A DNA stretch of 64,000 bases, taken from the NCBI RefSeq assembly GCF_014191985.1, contig NZ_JACHXI010000018.1, positions 1-64,000 on the forward strand, read 5' to 3'. A program made the translations under genes and the position numbers. This document shows positions 35,793 through 44,486 of the stretch, in pieces (position 1 is the first letter of the stretch; every line of letters begins with the position of its first letter). Under the pieces are notes generated by a model that was given only the letters and a program-made list of their open reading frames with translations, was not told the DNA's origin and did not search any database. Source of the stretch: Azomonas macrocytogenes (lineage in GTDB: Bacteria; Pseudomonadota; Gammaproteobacteria; Pseudomonadales; Pseudomonadaceae).

Positions 35793-36194
35793 CTACTTCA
35801 CCACCTTCAAGCTCGGACGACCAGTGGGCCGGGAACCGGCAACATCCGAAGGAGCACTATCGTCAGGCCCATCACCTTCCGGCTCAGGCTCGGTTTCGAA
35901 CACCATGCCTTGCCCGTTTTCCCGAGCATAGATGGCCATGACAGCATTGACGGGAATATAGAGCTCATGTGCGACGCCACCAAAGCGCCCTTCGAAACTC
36001 ACCGCATCATTATTCATCTGCAGTTGACGAATAGCGTTCGGAGAAACGTTCAGCACAATCTGCCCATCATTCACATATCCGGAGGGTACCTGCACCTTTG
36101 GGTGCTCGGCATCTACCAGGAGATGTGGCGTACATTCATTGTCGACAATCCACTCGTACAAGGCACGAACAAGGTAGGGTCGGCTTGAAGTCAT
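35793..36194 (-). CDS. sspB: ClpXP adaptor SspB
   Basis: A 133-residue adaptor that delivers ssrA-tagged proteins to ClpXP. The N-terminal fold (RPYLVRALYEWIVDNECTPHLLVDA) and the middle (IVLNVSPNAIRQLQMNNDAVSFEGRFGG) are typical, followed by an acidic linker (about 98-115) and the short ClpX-binding tail RPSLKVVK. ATG at 36194 with GAGG upstream; a GTG directly before it is ignored. Its usual upstream partner sspA is missing here apart from a short scar. Confidence 0.95.
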   Translation of the reverse strand: MTSSRPYLVRALYEWIVDNECTPHLLVDAEHPKVQVPSGYVNDGQIVLNVSPNAIRQLQMNNDAVSFEGRFGGVAHELYIPVNAVMAIYARENGQGMVFETEPEPEGDGPDDSAPSDVAGSRPTGRPSLKVVK

Positions 36195-36206
36195 CACAAC
36201 GGCCTC

Positions 36207-36328
36207 TTAGCGAATCTGTCGCTCGATATCGGAAAACCAGCCTTTCAGGCCTGGCACTTGTCGCGCCATGACCGATTCCTGCAGCATCCGATATCCAGTT
36301 GCAGGACAGGCAATTGTCGCCAGTCTAC
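36207..36328 (-). pseudogene. sspA: Degenerate C-terminal remnant of sspA
   Basis: Between petC and sspB, where Pseudomonas carries sspA, only about 180 bases remain. On the minus strand one frame reads WRQLPVLQLD, close to the SspA segment WRLPVLGIEL. A second frame, offset by one base and directly following, reads ARQVPGLKGWFSDIERQIR and then a stop, like the SspA end (FARxxFxxSLSxxERxMR). Order, spacing and position fit a gene that lost its 5' two thirds and suffered a small deletion with frameshift. Matches are short and from memory, so confidence is moderate. Confidence 0.5.
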
Positions 36329-36374
36329 CAAGACCTGCGCCCTGAACCAAAAACACGCTAAAAACCAGACCATA

Positions 36375-37100
36375 TCAGCGGATATCCCGCCAATATTCTC
36401 TTTTGAGCAAATAGGCAAAAACGAAAAACACCAAAAGAAACAGCAGTACGTAAGTGCCGATACGCCGGCTCTCCAACCTGGACGGATCGGCGGAATAAGC
36501 TAGGAACGTCACCAAGTTCCTGACCATTTCATCATAGTCGCTCTGACTCAGCCTGCCGGTACCCGGTATGACAGCCAGGCGCTCGCAAGCCCCGTCATTC
36601 CCGGCAGGCGCACAGGTAAGTACCTGGCGTCCCTGCAGAGGAGCAAGCACATGCGGCATTCCCACATTCGGAAAAACCGTATTGTTCACACCATACGGGC
36701 GGGTGGAATCCTCGTAGAAACCCCGCAGATAGGTATAGAGCCAATCGCTCCCGCGCACCCTCGCGACCAGGGTCAGATCCGGCGCTCCGGACCCGAACCA
36801 GGCCTTGGCATCCGCAGACTGCATGCTGGACTCCATGTGATCGCCAACCCTCGCGCCAGTGAATACCACACTCTTCAGCAAGATCGCCTCGGGAATACCA
36901 AGATCAGCAGCCACTCGTTCGTAACGTTGATAACGGGCACCGTGACAACCCATGCAGTAATTGACAAAGGTACGCAAGCCATCCTGCATCGCCGCCTTGT
37001 CCTGCAGATCCAGCGCAACCCTGTCGAGCGACAGAGTGCCATCAGCCAGAGACAGGGCAGGCAGAAGCACGACGATCAGCATGATGAAAAACCGTTTCAT
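36375..37100 (-). CDS. petC: Cytochrome c1 of the bc1 complex
   Basis: A 241-residue protein with a signal peptide (residues 1-19, ending SLA-D), the heme c motif CMGCH near residue 51, and a C-terminal membrane anchor (about 215-235, YVLLFLLVFFVFAYLL). It carries electrons from the Rieske protein to periplasmic cytochrome c. The ATG at 37100 overlaps the petB stop (ATGA). About 66 extra in-frame residues upstream lie within petB and are rejected. Confidence 0.96.
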   Translation of the reverse strand: MKRFFIMLIVVLLPALSLADGTLSLDRVALDLQDKAAMQDGLRTFVNYCMGCHGARYQRYERVAADLGIPEAILLKSVVFTGARVGDHMESSMQSADAKAWFGSGAPDLTLVARVRGSDWLYTYLRGFYEDSTRPYGVNNTVFPNVGMPHVLAPLQGRQVLTCAPAGNDGACERLAVIPGTGRLSQSDYDEMVRNLVTFLAYSADPSRLESRRIGTYVLLFLLVFFVFAYLLKREYWRDIR

Positions 37101-38311
37101 CGGCTGCCTACTCTCTGGGGCACTGCCCGCGTGCGCTCCATCCGGGTATAGAACGGCATCAGAATGAAAAAAGCGAAATAGGCCACCGTACAGATTCGCG
37201 ATAGCAGAATCCGCTCGGGCGTAGGAGACAACACGCCAAGCACCCCAAGCGAGATAAAGGAAAGGCAGAACACCAGCAAGGCAACCCTGCTGCCCCACCC
37301 CTTGTAATGCATGGACTTGACCGGGCTGCGGTCCAACCAGGGCAGAATAAACAGCACGGCAATCGAAGCCCCCATGGCCATGACCCCCAGCAACTTATCC
37401 GGCACTGCACGCAAAATTGCGTAGAACGGCGTGAAATACCAGGCAGGCGTAATGTGTTCGGGAGTCTTCAGCGGATTCGCCACTTCGAAATTCGACCTTT
37501 CCAGAAAATAGCCTCCCATCTCTGGAAAAAAGAACACGACGGTGCAGAAAATGAATAGAAAAACCACCACACCGACGATGTCCTTCACCGTGTAGTAAGG
37601 GTGAAACGGAATCCCGTCTAATGGCCGACCAGATTCATCCCTGGCCTTTTTAATATCCACACCCAGCGGATTATTCGCCCCCACCTCATGCAAAGCCACC
37701 ACATGCAAGGCGACCAACCCTACAAGAATCAGAGGCAGGGCAATTACATGCAGGGCGAAAAAACGGTTCAAGGTAATTCCCGAAACCAGATAGTCGCCAC
37801 GAATCCACTGGGCGAGATCATCACCGATAAAAGGAATCGCACTGAACAACGAAATAATGACCTGGGCGCCCCAGTAAGACATCTGCCCCCAGGGCAAGAG
37901 GTAACCCATGAATGCCTCGGCCATCACCACGAGATAGATCAGCATTCCGAAGATCCATACCAGCTCGCGCGGTTTCTGATAGGAACCGTAGAGCAAGCCA
38001 CGAAACATATGCAGATATAGAACGATAAAGAATGCTGATGCGCCGGTTGAATGCAGATAGCGAATCAACCAGCCGAACTCCACATCGCGCATGATGTACT
38101 CGACGGAAGCAAAGGCCCCTTCGGCAGAAGGCTCGAAACTCATAGCCAGCCAGATACCGGTAACGATCTGGTTGAGCAGAATCAGTAGGGCCAGCGAACC
38201 GAAGAAATACAAGACATTGAAGTTCTTGGGAACGTAATACCTGCCAAGATGGTTTTCCCATAGATGGGTTGCAGGAAACCGTGCATCGATCCAATCCATA
38301 AGCTTGCTCAT
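37097..38311 (-). CDS. petB: Cytochrome b of the bc1 complex
   Basis: A 404-residue membrane protein with eight predicted helices. Paired His ligands for the two b hemes occur in helices 2 and 4 (RYLHSTGASAFFIVLYLHMFRG and FFALHVIALPLILVGLVALHVVALH). The Qo-site motif is PEW-like (PAWYFTPFYAILR). ATG at 38311 is preceded by AGGAG inside petA and overlaps its stop by one base (TGATG); a TTG just before it is ignored. Confidence 0.97.
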   Translation of the reverse strand: MSKLMDWIDARFPATHLWENHLGRYYVPKNFNVLYFFGSLALLILLNQIVTGIWLAMSFEPSAEGAFASVEYIMRDVEFGWLIRYLHSTGASAFFIVLYLHMFRGLLYGSYQKPRELVWIFGMLIYLVVMAEAFMGYLLPWGQMSYWGAQVIISLFSAIPFIGDDLAQWIRGDYLVSGITLNRFFALHVIALPLILVGLVALHVVALHEVGANNPLGVDIKKARDESGRPLDGIPFHPYYTVKDIVGVVVFLFIFCTVVFFFPEMGGYFLERSNFEVANPLKTPEHITPAWYFTPFYAILRAVPDKLLGVMAMGASIAVLFILPWLDRSPVKSMHYKGWGSRVALLVFCLSFISLGVLGVLSPTPERILLSRICTVAYFAFFILMPFYTRMERTRAVPQRVGSR

Positions 38312-38904
38312 CAAGCGTTCTCCTGATCGGCACCGATAACGATCACGTCATCCGATTCATACGAATAAGGAGGTACCGGCAGATTCAAGGGTGCCGGCTG
38401 CCTCTTATAGACTCGCCCGGCCAGATCATAGCGAGAACCATGGCAAGGACAGAAATAACCGCCGAGCCAATCGGAACCGAGATCGGCAGGAGCACTCTCA
38501 GGACGGAAAGATGGGGCGCAACCAAGATGGGTGCACAGACCGATGACGACCAGAATATCCGGTCTGATCGAGCGATTTCCGGGATCGACATAAGCAGGCT
38601 GGACCGAAGCACGGGATTCAGCATCTGCCAGCACGCTCGGTAACTTTTCAAGGTTTCGTAGAATTTGCTCGCTCCGCCGCAAAATGAAAATCGGTTGACC
38701 TCGCCACTCGATCACAACCTGCTGGCCAGGCGCGATCTTGCCGATATCGATTTTCACCGGAGCGCCTGCAGCCCTGGCTTTAGCACTAGGGAGCCAGGAC
38801 TTTATAAAAGGAACAGCGGCACCTGCTATTCCTACCGCCCCCATGACAGAAGTAGCGGCCACCAGAAACCGACGCCGCCCGGCATTTTCGCCGTCATCCC
38901 TCAT
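38311..38904 (-). CDS. petA: Rieske iron-sulfur protein of the bc1 complex
   Basis: A 197-residue protein. A twin-arginine-like start (GRRRFLVAATSVMG) is followed by the single N-terminal helix, then the Rieske domain with cluster motifs CTHLGC and CPCHGS. It moves electrons from quinol to cytochrome c1. The ATG at 38904 has a GGAGG ribosome-binding site. First gene of petABC, which supplies the respiratory bc1 complex. Confidence 0.97.
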   Translation of the reverse strand: MRDDGENAGRRRFLVAATSVMGAVGIAGAAVPFIKSWLPSAKARAAGAPVKIDIGKIAPGQQVVIEWRGQPIFILRRSEQILRNLEKLPSVLADAESRASVQPAYVDPGNRSIRPDILVVIGLCTHLGCAPSFRPESAPADLGSDWLGGYFCPCHGSRYDLAGRVYKRQPAPLNLPVPPYSYESDDVIVIGADQENA

Positions 38905-39060
38905 CCAACTGCCTCCATCCAGGCCGTTTCTTATTTCTTGCTGAACAATGAGCAAGCGCTCGAAAAATTCGGAAGGATGTTAGAGAAGCAATCTCATTTG
39001 GACAAGAAAACCGCACAAATAGAAAACGGGCCATGAATAAAACAATAAAGCCCGAAAAAC

Positions 39061-39093
39061 AAAAACGCCCGTGCTTCGAAGAAGCCGGGCGTT
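39061..39093 (-). terminator. Rho-independent terminator after rpsI
   Basis: On the minus strand a GC stem (AACGCCCGGCTTC pairing with GAAGCACGGGCGTT) with a tiny loop is followed by TTTTTG and further T-rich sequence, 20 bases beyond the rpsI stop. Classical intrinsic terminator form. Confidence 0.85.
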
Positions 39094-39112
39094 TCGTACA
39101 AGCGATGAAAAA

Positions 39113-39505
39113 TCAGCGCTTGGAGTACTGCGGACGTTTACGCGCTTTGCGTAGACCAACTTTCTTACGCTCAACTTCACGTGCATCGCGGGTAACATAA
39201 CCAGCTTTGCGCAGCGAACCACGCAGAGACTCGTCGTACTCGATCAATGCCCGAGTGATACCGTGACGAATGGCACCAGCCTGTCCGCTCACGCCACCAC
39301 CCAGAACAGTCACGTAAATGTCGAACTTCTCGACAGTCTCGGTCAGCTCCAGGGGCTGACGCACGACCATCCGCGCAGTTTCGCGGCCAAAGAAGTTTTC
39401 CAGCGTGCGATCATTGATGGAAATCTTACCAGTACCCGGGCGCAGGAACACCCGAGCAGTTGCAGTCTTACGACGGCCAGTGCCGTAGTTTTGAGTCGCC
39501 GACAT
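39113..39505 (-). CDS. rpsI: 30S ribosomal protein S9
   Basis: A 130-residue S9. The N-terminus [18 protein letters not shown], the middle [16 protein letters not shown], and the C-terminal tail [11 protein letters not shown], which reaches the P-site tRNA, are all standard. It follows rplM by 14 bases; the pair is a normal ribosomal operon ended by the terminator at 39061-39093. Confidence 0.99.
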   Translation of the reverse strand: MSATQNYGTGRRKTATARVFLRPGTGKISINDRTLENFFGRETARMVVRQPLELTETVEKFDIYVTVLGGGVSGQAGAIRHGITRALIEYDESLRGSLRKAGYVTRDAREVERKKVGLRKARKRPQYSKR

Positions 39506-39519
39506 AATGATCTATCCCG

Positions 39520-39948
39520 TTAAATCTTGAGTTCTTGGGGCTGCTGGGCAGTGTGCGGATGGGCTGAACCCTTGTACACCTTCAGCTTGCGATACATGTC
39601 TCGACCCAGTGGGTTCTTCGGCAACATGCCTTTGACTGCGATCTCGATCACGCGCTCGGGAGCCCGGTCGATCAGTTTCTCGAAACTGATCGACTTGATG
39701 CCGCCCGGAAAACCGGAATGGGAGTAGTACATCTTGTCGCTGGACTTGGCACCGGTAACACGCACCTGCTCGGCATTGATCACGACGATATAGTCGCCAG
39801 TATCAACATGCGGAGTGTATTCGGGCTTGTGCTTGCCGCGCAGACGCGTAGCGATTTCGGTGGCCAGACGACCCAGGGTCTGACCGGCAGCATCGACCAC
39901 ATACCAGTCGCGCTTTACAGTTTCCGGTTTAGCTGTGTAAGTCTTCAT
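39520..39948 (-). CDS. rplM: 50S ribosomal protein L13
   Basis: A 142-residue L13 with [36 protein letters not shown] and [19 protein letters not shown]. Length is exactly that of E. coli and Pseudomonas L13. ATG at 39948. The leader contains a small hairpin (CAGGG/CCCTG, 39964-39977), possibly part of L13 autoregulation, but I cannot show that from sequence alone. Confidence 0.99.
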   Translation of the reverse strand: MKTYTAKPETVKRDWYVVDAAGQTLGRLATEIATRLRGKHKPEYTPHVDTGDYIVVINAEQVRVTGAKSSDKMYYSHSGFPGGIKSISFEKLIDRAPERVIEIAVKGMLPKNPLGRDMYRKLKVYKGSAHPHTAQQPQELKI

Positions 39949-39991
39949 TCTTTCTAATAGCCTCAGGGGCCGCCCTGAAATAAGACGGCGG

Positions 39992-40021
39992 ATCTTACCG
40001 AATAAGTACTTTCCCTGGCAA
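39992..40021 (-). promoter_or_regulatory. Probable rplM-rpsI promoter
   Basis: On the minus strand TTGCCA (complement of 40016-40021) and TAAGAT (complement of 39992-39997) lie 18 bases apart, about 45 bases before the rplM ATG. The rest of the gap to the divergent aldo/keto reductase gene (39949-40342) holds no gene that I can support. Confidence 0.45.
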
Positions 40022-40342
40022 GGCCAGGCGGCCGGAAACAGACGCTATCGGGGGCTCGGGTCAGCGCGTCCGCCACGGCAGAAATGCGACAGGCTAGGCA
40101 TCCCCTGCCGGAATTTCACTCGACGGGCCAGGCGTTCCCGACGAAGGCGCAAAATTATGCTGATTTCGAGAAAAATAGCAACCTGCCAAATCTACAGACA
40201 AAAAATGCTTGTCCGAATCGGCAACGCACTCGCCTTGATTACCGGCATGTCCAGCTAACGCCCAAGCTTCGCTCTTTGGCCTTCCAGCGGTTTTTTTGGC
40301 TAAGCTTGCAGACACCCAGCGAATTCGATAATGAGGAGAAGC

Positions 40343-41380
40343 ATGAAATATCGCCGACTAAGCCGAACGGACCTCAATGTCAGCGCGCTCTGCCTGGGCA
40401 CCATGACCTGGGGCGAGCAGAACACCCAGGCCGAGGCCTTTGCCCAGATCGATATGGCAAAAGCAGCAGGAGTCAACTTCATCGATACGGCCGAGATGTA
40501 TCCGGTTCCGCCAAAGGCCGAAACCTATGCCTCGACCGAACGCATCATCGGTAACTACTTCAAGACACACGGCAATCGTGCCGACTGGATTCTCGCCAGC
40601 AAGATCGCCGGGCCGGGCAATGGCATCGACTACATCAGGAACGGTGAACTGAAATTCAATCGCCAGCATATCCAGGCAGCCGTAGACGCAAGCCTCGAAC
40701 GCTTGCAGACCGACTGGATCGACCTCTATCAATTGCATTGGCCCGAACGCAGCACCAATTTTTTCGGGCAACTCGGCTATAGCCACAAGGAACAGAATTT
40801 CACGCCGCTCGAAGAAACCCTGGCTGCATTGGACGAACAGGTGAAAGCCGGCAAGATCCGCCATATTGGCCTGTCCAACGAAACGCCCTGGGGAACCATG
40901 AAGTATCTTCAGTTGGCTGAATCTCGTGGCTGGCCACGAGCCGTTTCAATCCAGAATCCCTACAACCTGCTCAACCGCAGCTTCGAGGTCGGCCTGGCGG
41001 AAATTGCGCTACGCGAAGATTGTGGCCTGCTGGCCTACTCACCGATGGCGTTCGGCATGCTATCGGGCAAATACGAAAACGGAGCCCATCCGGCAGACGC
41101 CCGCATTACCTTGTTCAGCCGCTTCACGCGCTATACCAACCCGCAAGCCATTGCCGCCTGTTCGCAATACGTCGAACTGGCTCGCCAGCACAGCCTGGAC
41201 CCAGCGCAGATGGCCCTGGCCTTCGTTACCGGACAACCATTCGTGACCAGCAATATCATCGGCGCCACGACGCTCAAGCAGTTGGAAAGCAATCTGGCCA
41301 GCATCGATCTCGACCTATCGAGCGACCTGCTCGAAGCCATCGAAGCCATTCATCGGAAACAACCCAATCCCGCCCCCTGA
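40343..41380 (+). CDS. Aldo/keto reductase (Tas-like)
   Basis: A 345-residue TIM-barrel oxidoreductase, NADP(H)-dependent. It has the N-terminal LGTMTWGEQN, the active-site Asp and Tyr in FIDTAEMYPVPPKAETY, the catalytic His in LYQLHWPER, and the cofactor end IIGATTLKQLESNL. It resembles E. coli Tas and the gene next to rplM in P. aeruginosa (PA4434). The ATG at 40343 has a strong GAGGAG site; an ATG 12 bases upstream lacks one. Physiological substrate unknown. Confidence 0.92.
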   Translation: MKYRRLSRTDLNVSALCLGTMTWGEQNTQAEAFAQIDMAKAAGVNFIDTAEMYPVPPKAETYASTERIIGNYFKTHGNRADWILASKIAGPGNGIDYIRNGELKFNRQHIQAAVDASLERLQTDWIDLYQLHWPERSTNFFGQLGYSHKEQNFTPLEETLAALDEQVKAGKIRHIGLSNETPWGTMKYLQLAESRGWPRAVSIQNPYNLLNRSFEVGLAEIALREDCGLLAYSPMAFGMLSGKYENGAHPADARITLFSRFTRYTNPQAIAACSQYVELARQHSLDPAQMALAFVTGQPFVTSNIIGATTLKQLESNLASIDLDLSSDLLEAIEAIHRKQPNPAP

Positions 41381-41518
41381 ATATCGAGTCGGACCAAGGT
41401 TGGAAATATAGACGGCCAGTCCAGGACGGGCTGACGCAAGAAAGGGAATAATTGCTGAAAGAAACTGCCCGACAGCCACCGAGCAGAACAGGTGGTTGTC
41501 GAGCCGAACGAAGCAGAA

Positions 41519-41842
41519 TCAGTTAAGAGCGTTTCTGCCTCTACGCTCCAGATTAGCAACGCGCTCGTCGGCGGATTTTTTCTCTGACATCTTTTTAGCC
41601 AGCATTTCTTTATTGTCGTTGGCGGAAATACCGGCTACGTCCTGAACGCTTCCACCAGTGAACATGCCAGCCACGGCACCGGCTACTGCACCGATGGGGC
41701 CACCGGCAGCAGCACCCACCATCATGCCGGACAGGCCACCGAACCCCTCTCCTGCCTTGGCATCACTTTCGGCATGCACCTCAGAGGCTGCTGAATATTG
41801 ACTTCCTGCCAGAAGCAGGGAAAAAGCAACAATTTTCTTCAT
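41519..41842 (-). CDS. Small secreted glycine-zipper protein, copy A
   Basis: A 107-residue protein: signal peptide (1-20, MKKIVAFSLLLAG), then a Gly/Ala-rich hydrophobic stretch (about residues 34-62, GLSGMMVGAAAGGPIGAVAG) forming a glycine zipper, then a charged helical tail ending in LERRGRNALN. ATG at 41842 with AAGGAA upstream. About 80% identical to the neighbour at 42187-42510, with a copied promoter region. The N-terminal layout recalls the start of PdsO-type proteins but lacks an OmpA domain. Function unknown. Confidence 0.85.
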   Translation of the reverse strand: MKKIVAFSLLLAGSQYSAASEVHAESDAKAGEGFGGLSGMMVGAAAGGPIGAVAGAVAGMFTGGSVQDVAGISANDNKEMLAKKMSEKKSADERVANLERRGRNALN

Positions 41843-42186
41843 TTTAACGAAGTTCCTTTTTTGCTCTGGAGTTCTTTGAATACAGTCACGCAAGGCAAGG
41901 AAAAAAGATGTCTACAGCATCTTTTGTTACATACAGATTCAAAGATTTTTTACTAATGGTCAATAAGGATTTTTCCTTATTTACAACAACCTTCCCATTC
42001 TGATAGGAATGGCCGACCATCTTAGAGCCTGCGTATTTTCATACTGCATACCCGCTCACAACCCATTGCCGCCGGCCCATGGCATAGCCAGCCCGCGATG
42101 AACTGGCCTTAAGGAAGTGAATGATTATCGGCAGGAACAGCTCGGCAATCACCAAGAGGAACGGGTAATTGCCGAGCAGAGCTACA

Positions 42187-42510
42187 TCAGTTGAGAGCGT
42201 TTCTGCTTCCACGCTCCAGGTTAGCAAAGCGCTCGTCGAGAGCCTTCTTCTCCGACAACTTGCTGGCTAATACATCTTTATTATCGGTGGCGGAGATCCC
42301 GGTTACGTCCTGGACGTTTTCACCGGTGAACATACCGGCCATGGCACCAGCCAACGCGCCAACGGGACCACCCGCAGCTGCGCCCACCATCATGCCGGAC
42401 AGGCCGCCAAACCCCTCTCCCGCCTTGGCATCGCTTTCAGCATGTACTTCGGAGGCACTCGCGTAATGACTCCCTGCCAGCAGCAGGGAAAAAGCAACGA
42501 TCTTTTTCAT
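42187..42510 (-). CDS. Small secreted glycine-zipper protein, copy B
   Basis: A 107-residue paralogue of the gene 345 bases downstream. Same signal peptide, same glycine zipper (VGAAAGGPVGALAGAMAGMF) and same charged C-terminal helix (LSEKKALDERFANLE). Differences are scattered conservative substitutions, so both copies look to be under selection rather than decaying. ATG at 42510 with AAGGAA upstream. It precedes copy A in the direction of transcription. Likely periplasmic or membrane-inserting; no partner evident. Confidence 0.85.
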   Translation of the reverse strand: MKKIVAFSLLLAGSHYASASEVHAESDAKAGEGFGGLSGMMVGAAAGGPVGALAGAMAGMFTGENVQDVTGISATDNKDVLASKLSEKKALDERFANLERGSRNALN

Positions 42511-42700
42511 TCGATAAAGTTCCTTTTTGCTCTGTAATTTCTGGATAAGGCACGCGAGGCAAGATACCGCAAGATGTCTACAGCATCTTTTTGTTACACA
42601 CTTTCAGATTCAAAGATTTTCCACTGATGGTCAATAAAGATTTTTTCTTATTGGCGACAACGACCCAATTCTGGCAACGCAATCGAGCAATAGCCTGGCT

Positions 42701-42898
42701 TCAGTGCTTGCGCGGCGGCAGATCTTCGGAAAACAGCTCATCTGCCAGCAAATCACCGGGGATCGCATGCTCTTCGGCCGCCCAGGCGCCAAGGTCGATC
42801 AACTTGCAACGATGAGAGCAAAAAGGCCGGTGCGTACTTTGCGGCCCCCATTCCACCGGAGAGCCGCAGGTTGGGCAACGTATAATGGTACTCGTCAT
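42701..42898 (-). CDS. yacG: DNA gyrase inhibitor YacG
   Basis: A 65-residue zinc-finger protein. Four cysteines, CPTCG near the N-terminus and [13 protein letters not shown], form the zinc site, and the C-terminal acidic tail follows. YacG binds GyrB and blocks DNA binding. ATG overlaps the coaE stop (ATGA). The neighbourhood pilD-coaE-yacG is the standard Pseudomonas order. Confidence 0.95.
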   Translation of the reverse strand: MTSTIIRCPTCGSPVEWGPQSTHRPFCSHRCKLIDLGAWAAEEHAIPGDLLADELFSEDLPPRKH

Positions 42899-43509
42899 GT
42901 TCGACCTCCTTTCAGAGTCAGATAGAAACCGTGCAGGCGCTCGACCTCCTGGCGCAACCAGGATCGATCGCGATCGTTTACCAGCACATCGTCGGCATGC
43001 CGCAAGCGCTCATCGCGTTGCATCTGGATCTTGAGAATAGCGCGGACCTGCTCTTCATCGGCGGAATCGCGCGCCATGGCACGCTGTATTTGCAGCGACT
43101 CGGGCGTATCGACCACCAACACCCGCTGCATGCGCTGATATTGCCCCGACTCGATCAACAGCGGCGATACCAAGATAGCGTAAGGCGATTGAGCAAGCGC
43201 GAGGCTATGGCCAATCTCCTCCCTGATCAGAGGATGCAGCAAACCCTCCAGCCACTTGCGCTGCTCGGCATCCTGGAAGATCCGCGCCCGTAGCGCGCCA
43301 CGGTCCAGCGCACCGGAAGCCAGCAACACCTCTCTGCCGAAATGCTCGACAATCCGTTCGAGCGCCGGTTGCCCCGGCTCGACGACCCAGCGAGCGACCT
43401 GATCGGCATCGACCAGATGCACGCCCAGCTCGGAAAAGTTTTCCGCCGCCGCACTCTTACCGCTACCGATGCCACCTGTCAGACCGAGAACCCAAGGTTT
43501 CAATACCAT
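42895..43509 (-). CDS. coaE: Dephospho-CoA kinase
   Basis: A 204-residue P-loop kinase that performs the last step of coenzyme A synthesis. Walker A is [12 protein letters not shown] at residues 9-20, with the CoA-binding [20 protein letters not shown] and the lid region [20 protein letters not shown] at 43509. Ordinary length; co-transcribed with yacG and probably with pilD, 103 bases upstream. Confidence 0.96.
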   Translation of the reverse strand: MVLKPWVLGLTGGIGSGKSAAAENFSELGVHLVDADQVARWVVEPGQPALERIVEHFGREVLLASGALDRGALRARIFQDAEQRKWLEGLLHPLIREEIGHSLALAQSPYAILVSPLLIESGQYQRMQRVLVVDTPESLQIQRAMARDSADEEQVRAILKIQMQRDERLRHADDVLVNDRDRSWLRQEVERLHGFYLTLKGGRT

Positions 43510-43612
43510 CCCCTACACAAGCTGGAGTACGAAGAAATAGTGCCCGAAGCACTGAAAAGCAAATCGGTTTGACCGAAGGAAGCCAGGCCAGGCACGCCTA
43601 ACGAAGCCGAGA

Positions 43613-44482
43613 TCAAAACCCGGCAAACGCCAGATAGCTTGCAGTAAGGAAATCGCCCCACAGCAACGCTACCCAGCCGGCAACAGCAAGAAAAGGCCCG
43701 AATGGAATTGGCGTACTGCTATCAGCACCGCGCAAGCGCAGCATTATGGTACCGAGAATCGCGCCAACCAGGGCTGAGAACAGAATCGTCAAAGGCAGAA
43801 TCTGCCAGCTACCCCAGGCGCCCAGCAGCGCCAGCAGCTTGAAATCGCCATGGCCCATGCCCTCCTTGCCCGTTGCCAGCTTGAACAGCCAATACACCGA
43901 CCACAGGGAAAGATATCCGCCAACCGCGCCCCAGACAGCATCCTCCAGCGAAGCGAAAAGACCGAAGCAATTGACGATAAGACCCAGCCACAACAGCGGC
44001 AGCACCAGGGAATCGGGAATTAGCTGATGATCGATATCGATCATGCTCATGGCCAGCAAGCCCCACGTCAGCACCAGCAGCGCAGCGGCCTGCCAGCCGA
44101 ACCCGAAATGCCAGGCCACATAGGCCGAAAGCAGCCCCGCAACCAACTCGATCAGCGGATAACGCTTGCTGATTACGGCCTGGCACGCAGAACACCGACC
44201 ACGCAAGGCCAGCCAGCTGAACAGTGGAATATTTTCCCACGGGCGAATCCGGTGCCCGCAATGCGGACAGCGCGAAGCCGGTCGCGCCAGATCGAAAGGC
44301 TCGGATTCCGGCTCCGCTGGCAGCTCCAGAAACTCCCGCGCCTGCGCACGCCAGTCGCGCAGCAGCATGATCGGCAGGCGATAGATCACAACATTCAGGA
44401 AACTGCCGACCAGAAGCCCCAGCACCAGCGCAGACAAAACGAAGGCCAGCGTATTGCTGGCCAGAAATTCGACAAGATCCAT
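43613..44482 (-). CDS. pilD: Prepilin peptidase/N-methyltransferase PilD
   Basis: A 289-residue inner-membrane aspartyl protease that cleaves and N-methylates type IV prepilins and pseudopilins. The cytosolic zinc loop has Cys72, Cys75, Cys97 and Cys100 (CPHC, CSAC), matching P. aeruginosa PilD numbering. The two catalytic Asp lie in SMIDIDHQLIPD and GMGHGDFK. About eight helices. It lies four bases after pilC. Confidence 0.97.
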   Translation of the reverse strand: MDLVEFLASNTLAFVLSALVLGLLVGSFLNVVIYRLPIMLLRDWRAQAREFLELPAEPESEPFDLARPASRCPHCGHRIRPWENIPLFSWLALRGRCSACQAVISKRYPLIELVAGLLSAYVAWHFGFGWQAAALLVLTWGLLAMSMIDIDHQLIPDSLVLPLLWLGLIVNCFGLFASLEDAVWGAVGGYLSLWSVYWLFKLATGKEGMGHGDFKLLALLGAWGSWQILPLTILFSALVGAILGTIMLRLRGADSSTPIPFGPFLAVAGWVALLWGDFLTASYLAFAGF

Positions 44483-44486
44483 TGAC

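Larger units (their letters stand above)
41519..42665. repeat. Tandem segmental duplication of gene plus promoter region
   Basis: Two units, about 41519-42000 and 42187-42665, each carry a glycine-zipper gene and about 150 bases of similar upstream DNA. Both upstream regions hold the palindrome AAGATG-TCTACAG-CATCTT (41905-41923 and 42571-42589) about 62 bases before the ATG. Both also share CAGATTCAAAGATTTT and an AATAA...TTATT inverted repeat (41962-41981 and 42633-42652). The conserved palindrome may be an operator. Confidence 0.8.

Noticed and set aside
36258-36503. Short plus-strand open frame over the petC end
   Set aside because: Antisense to petC and to the sspA scar, with no ribosome-binding site and low complexity.
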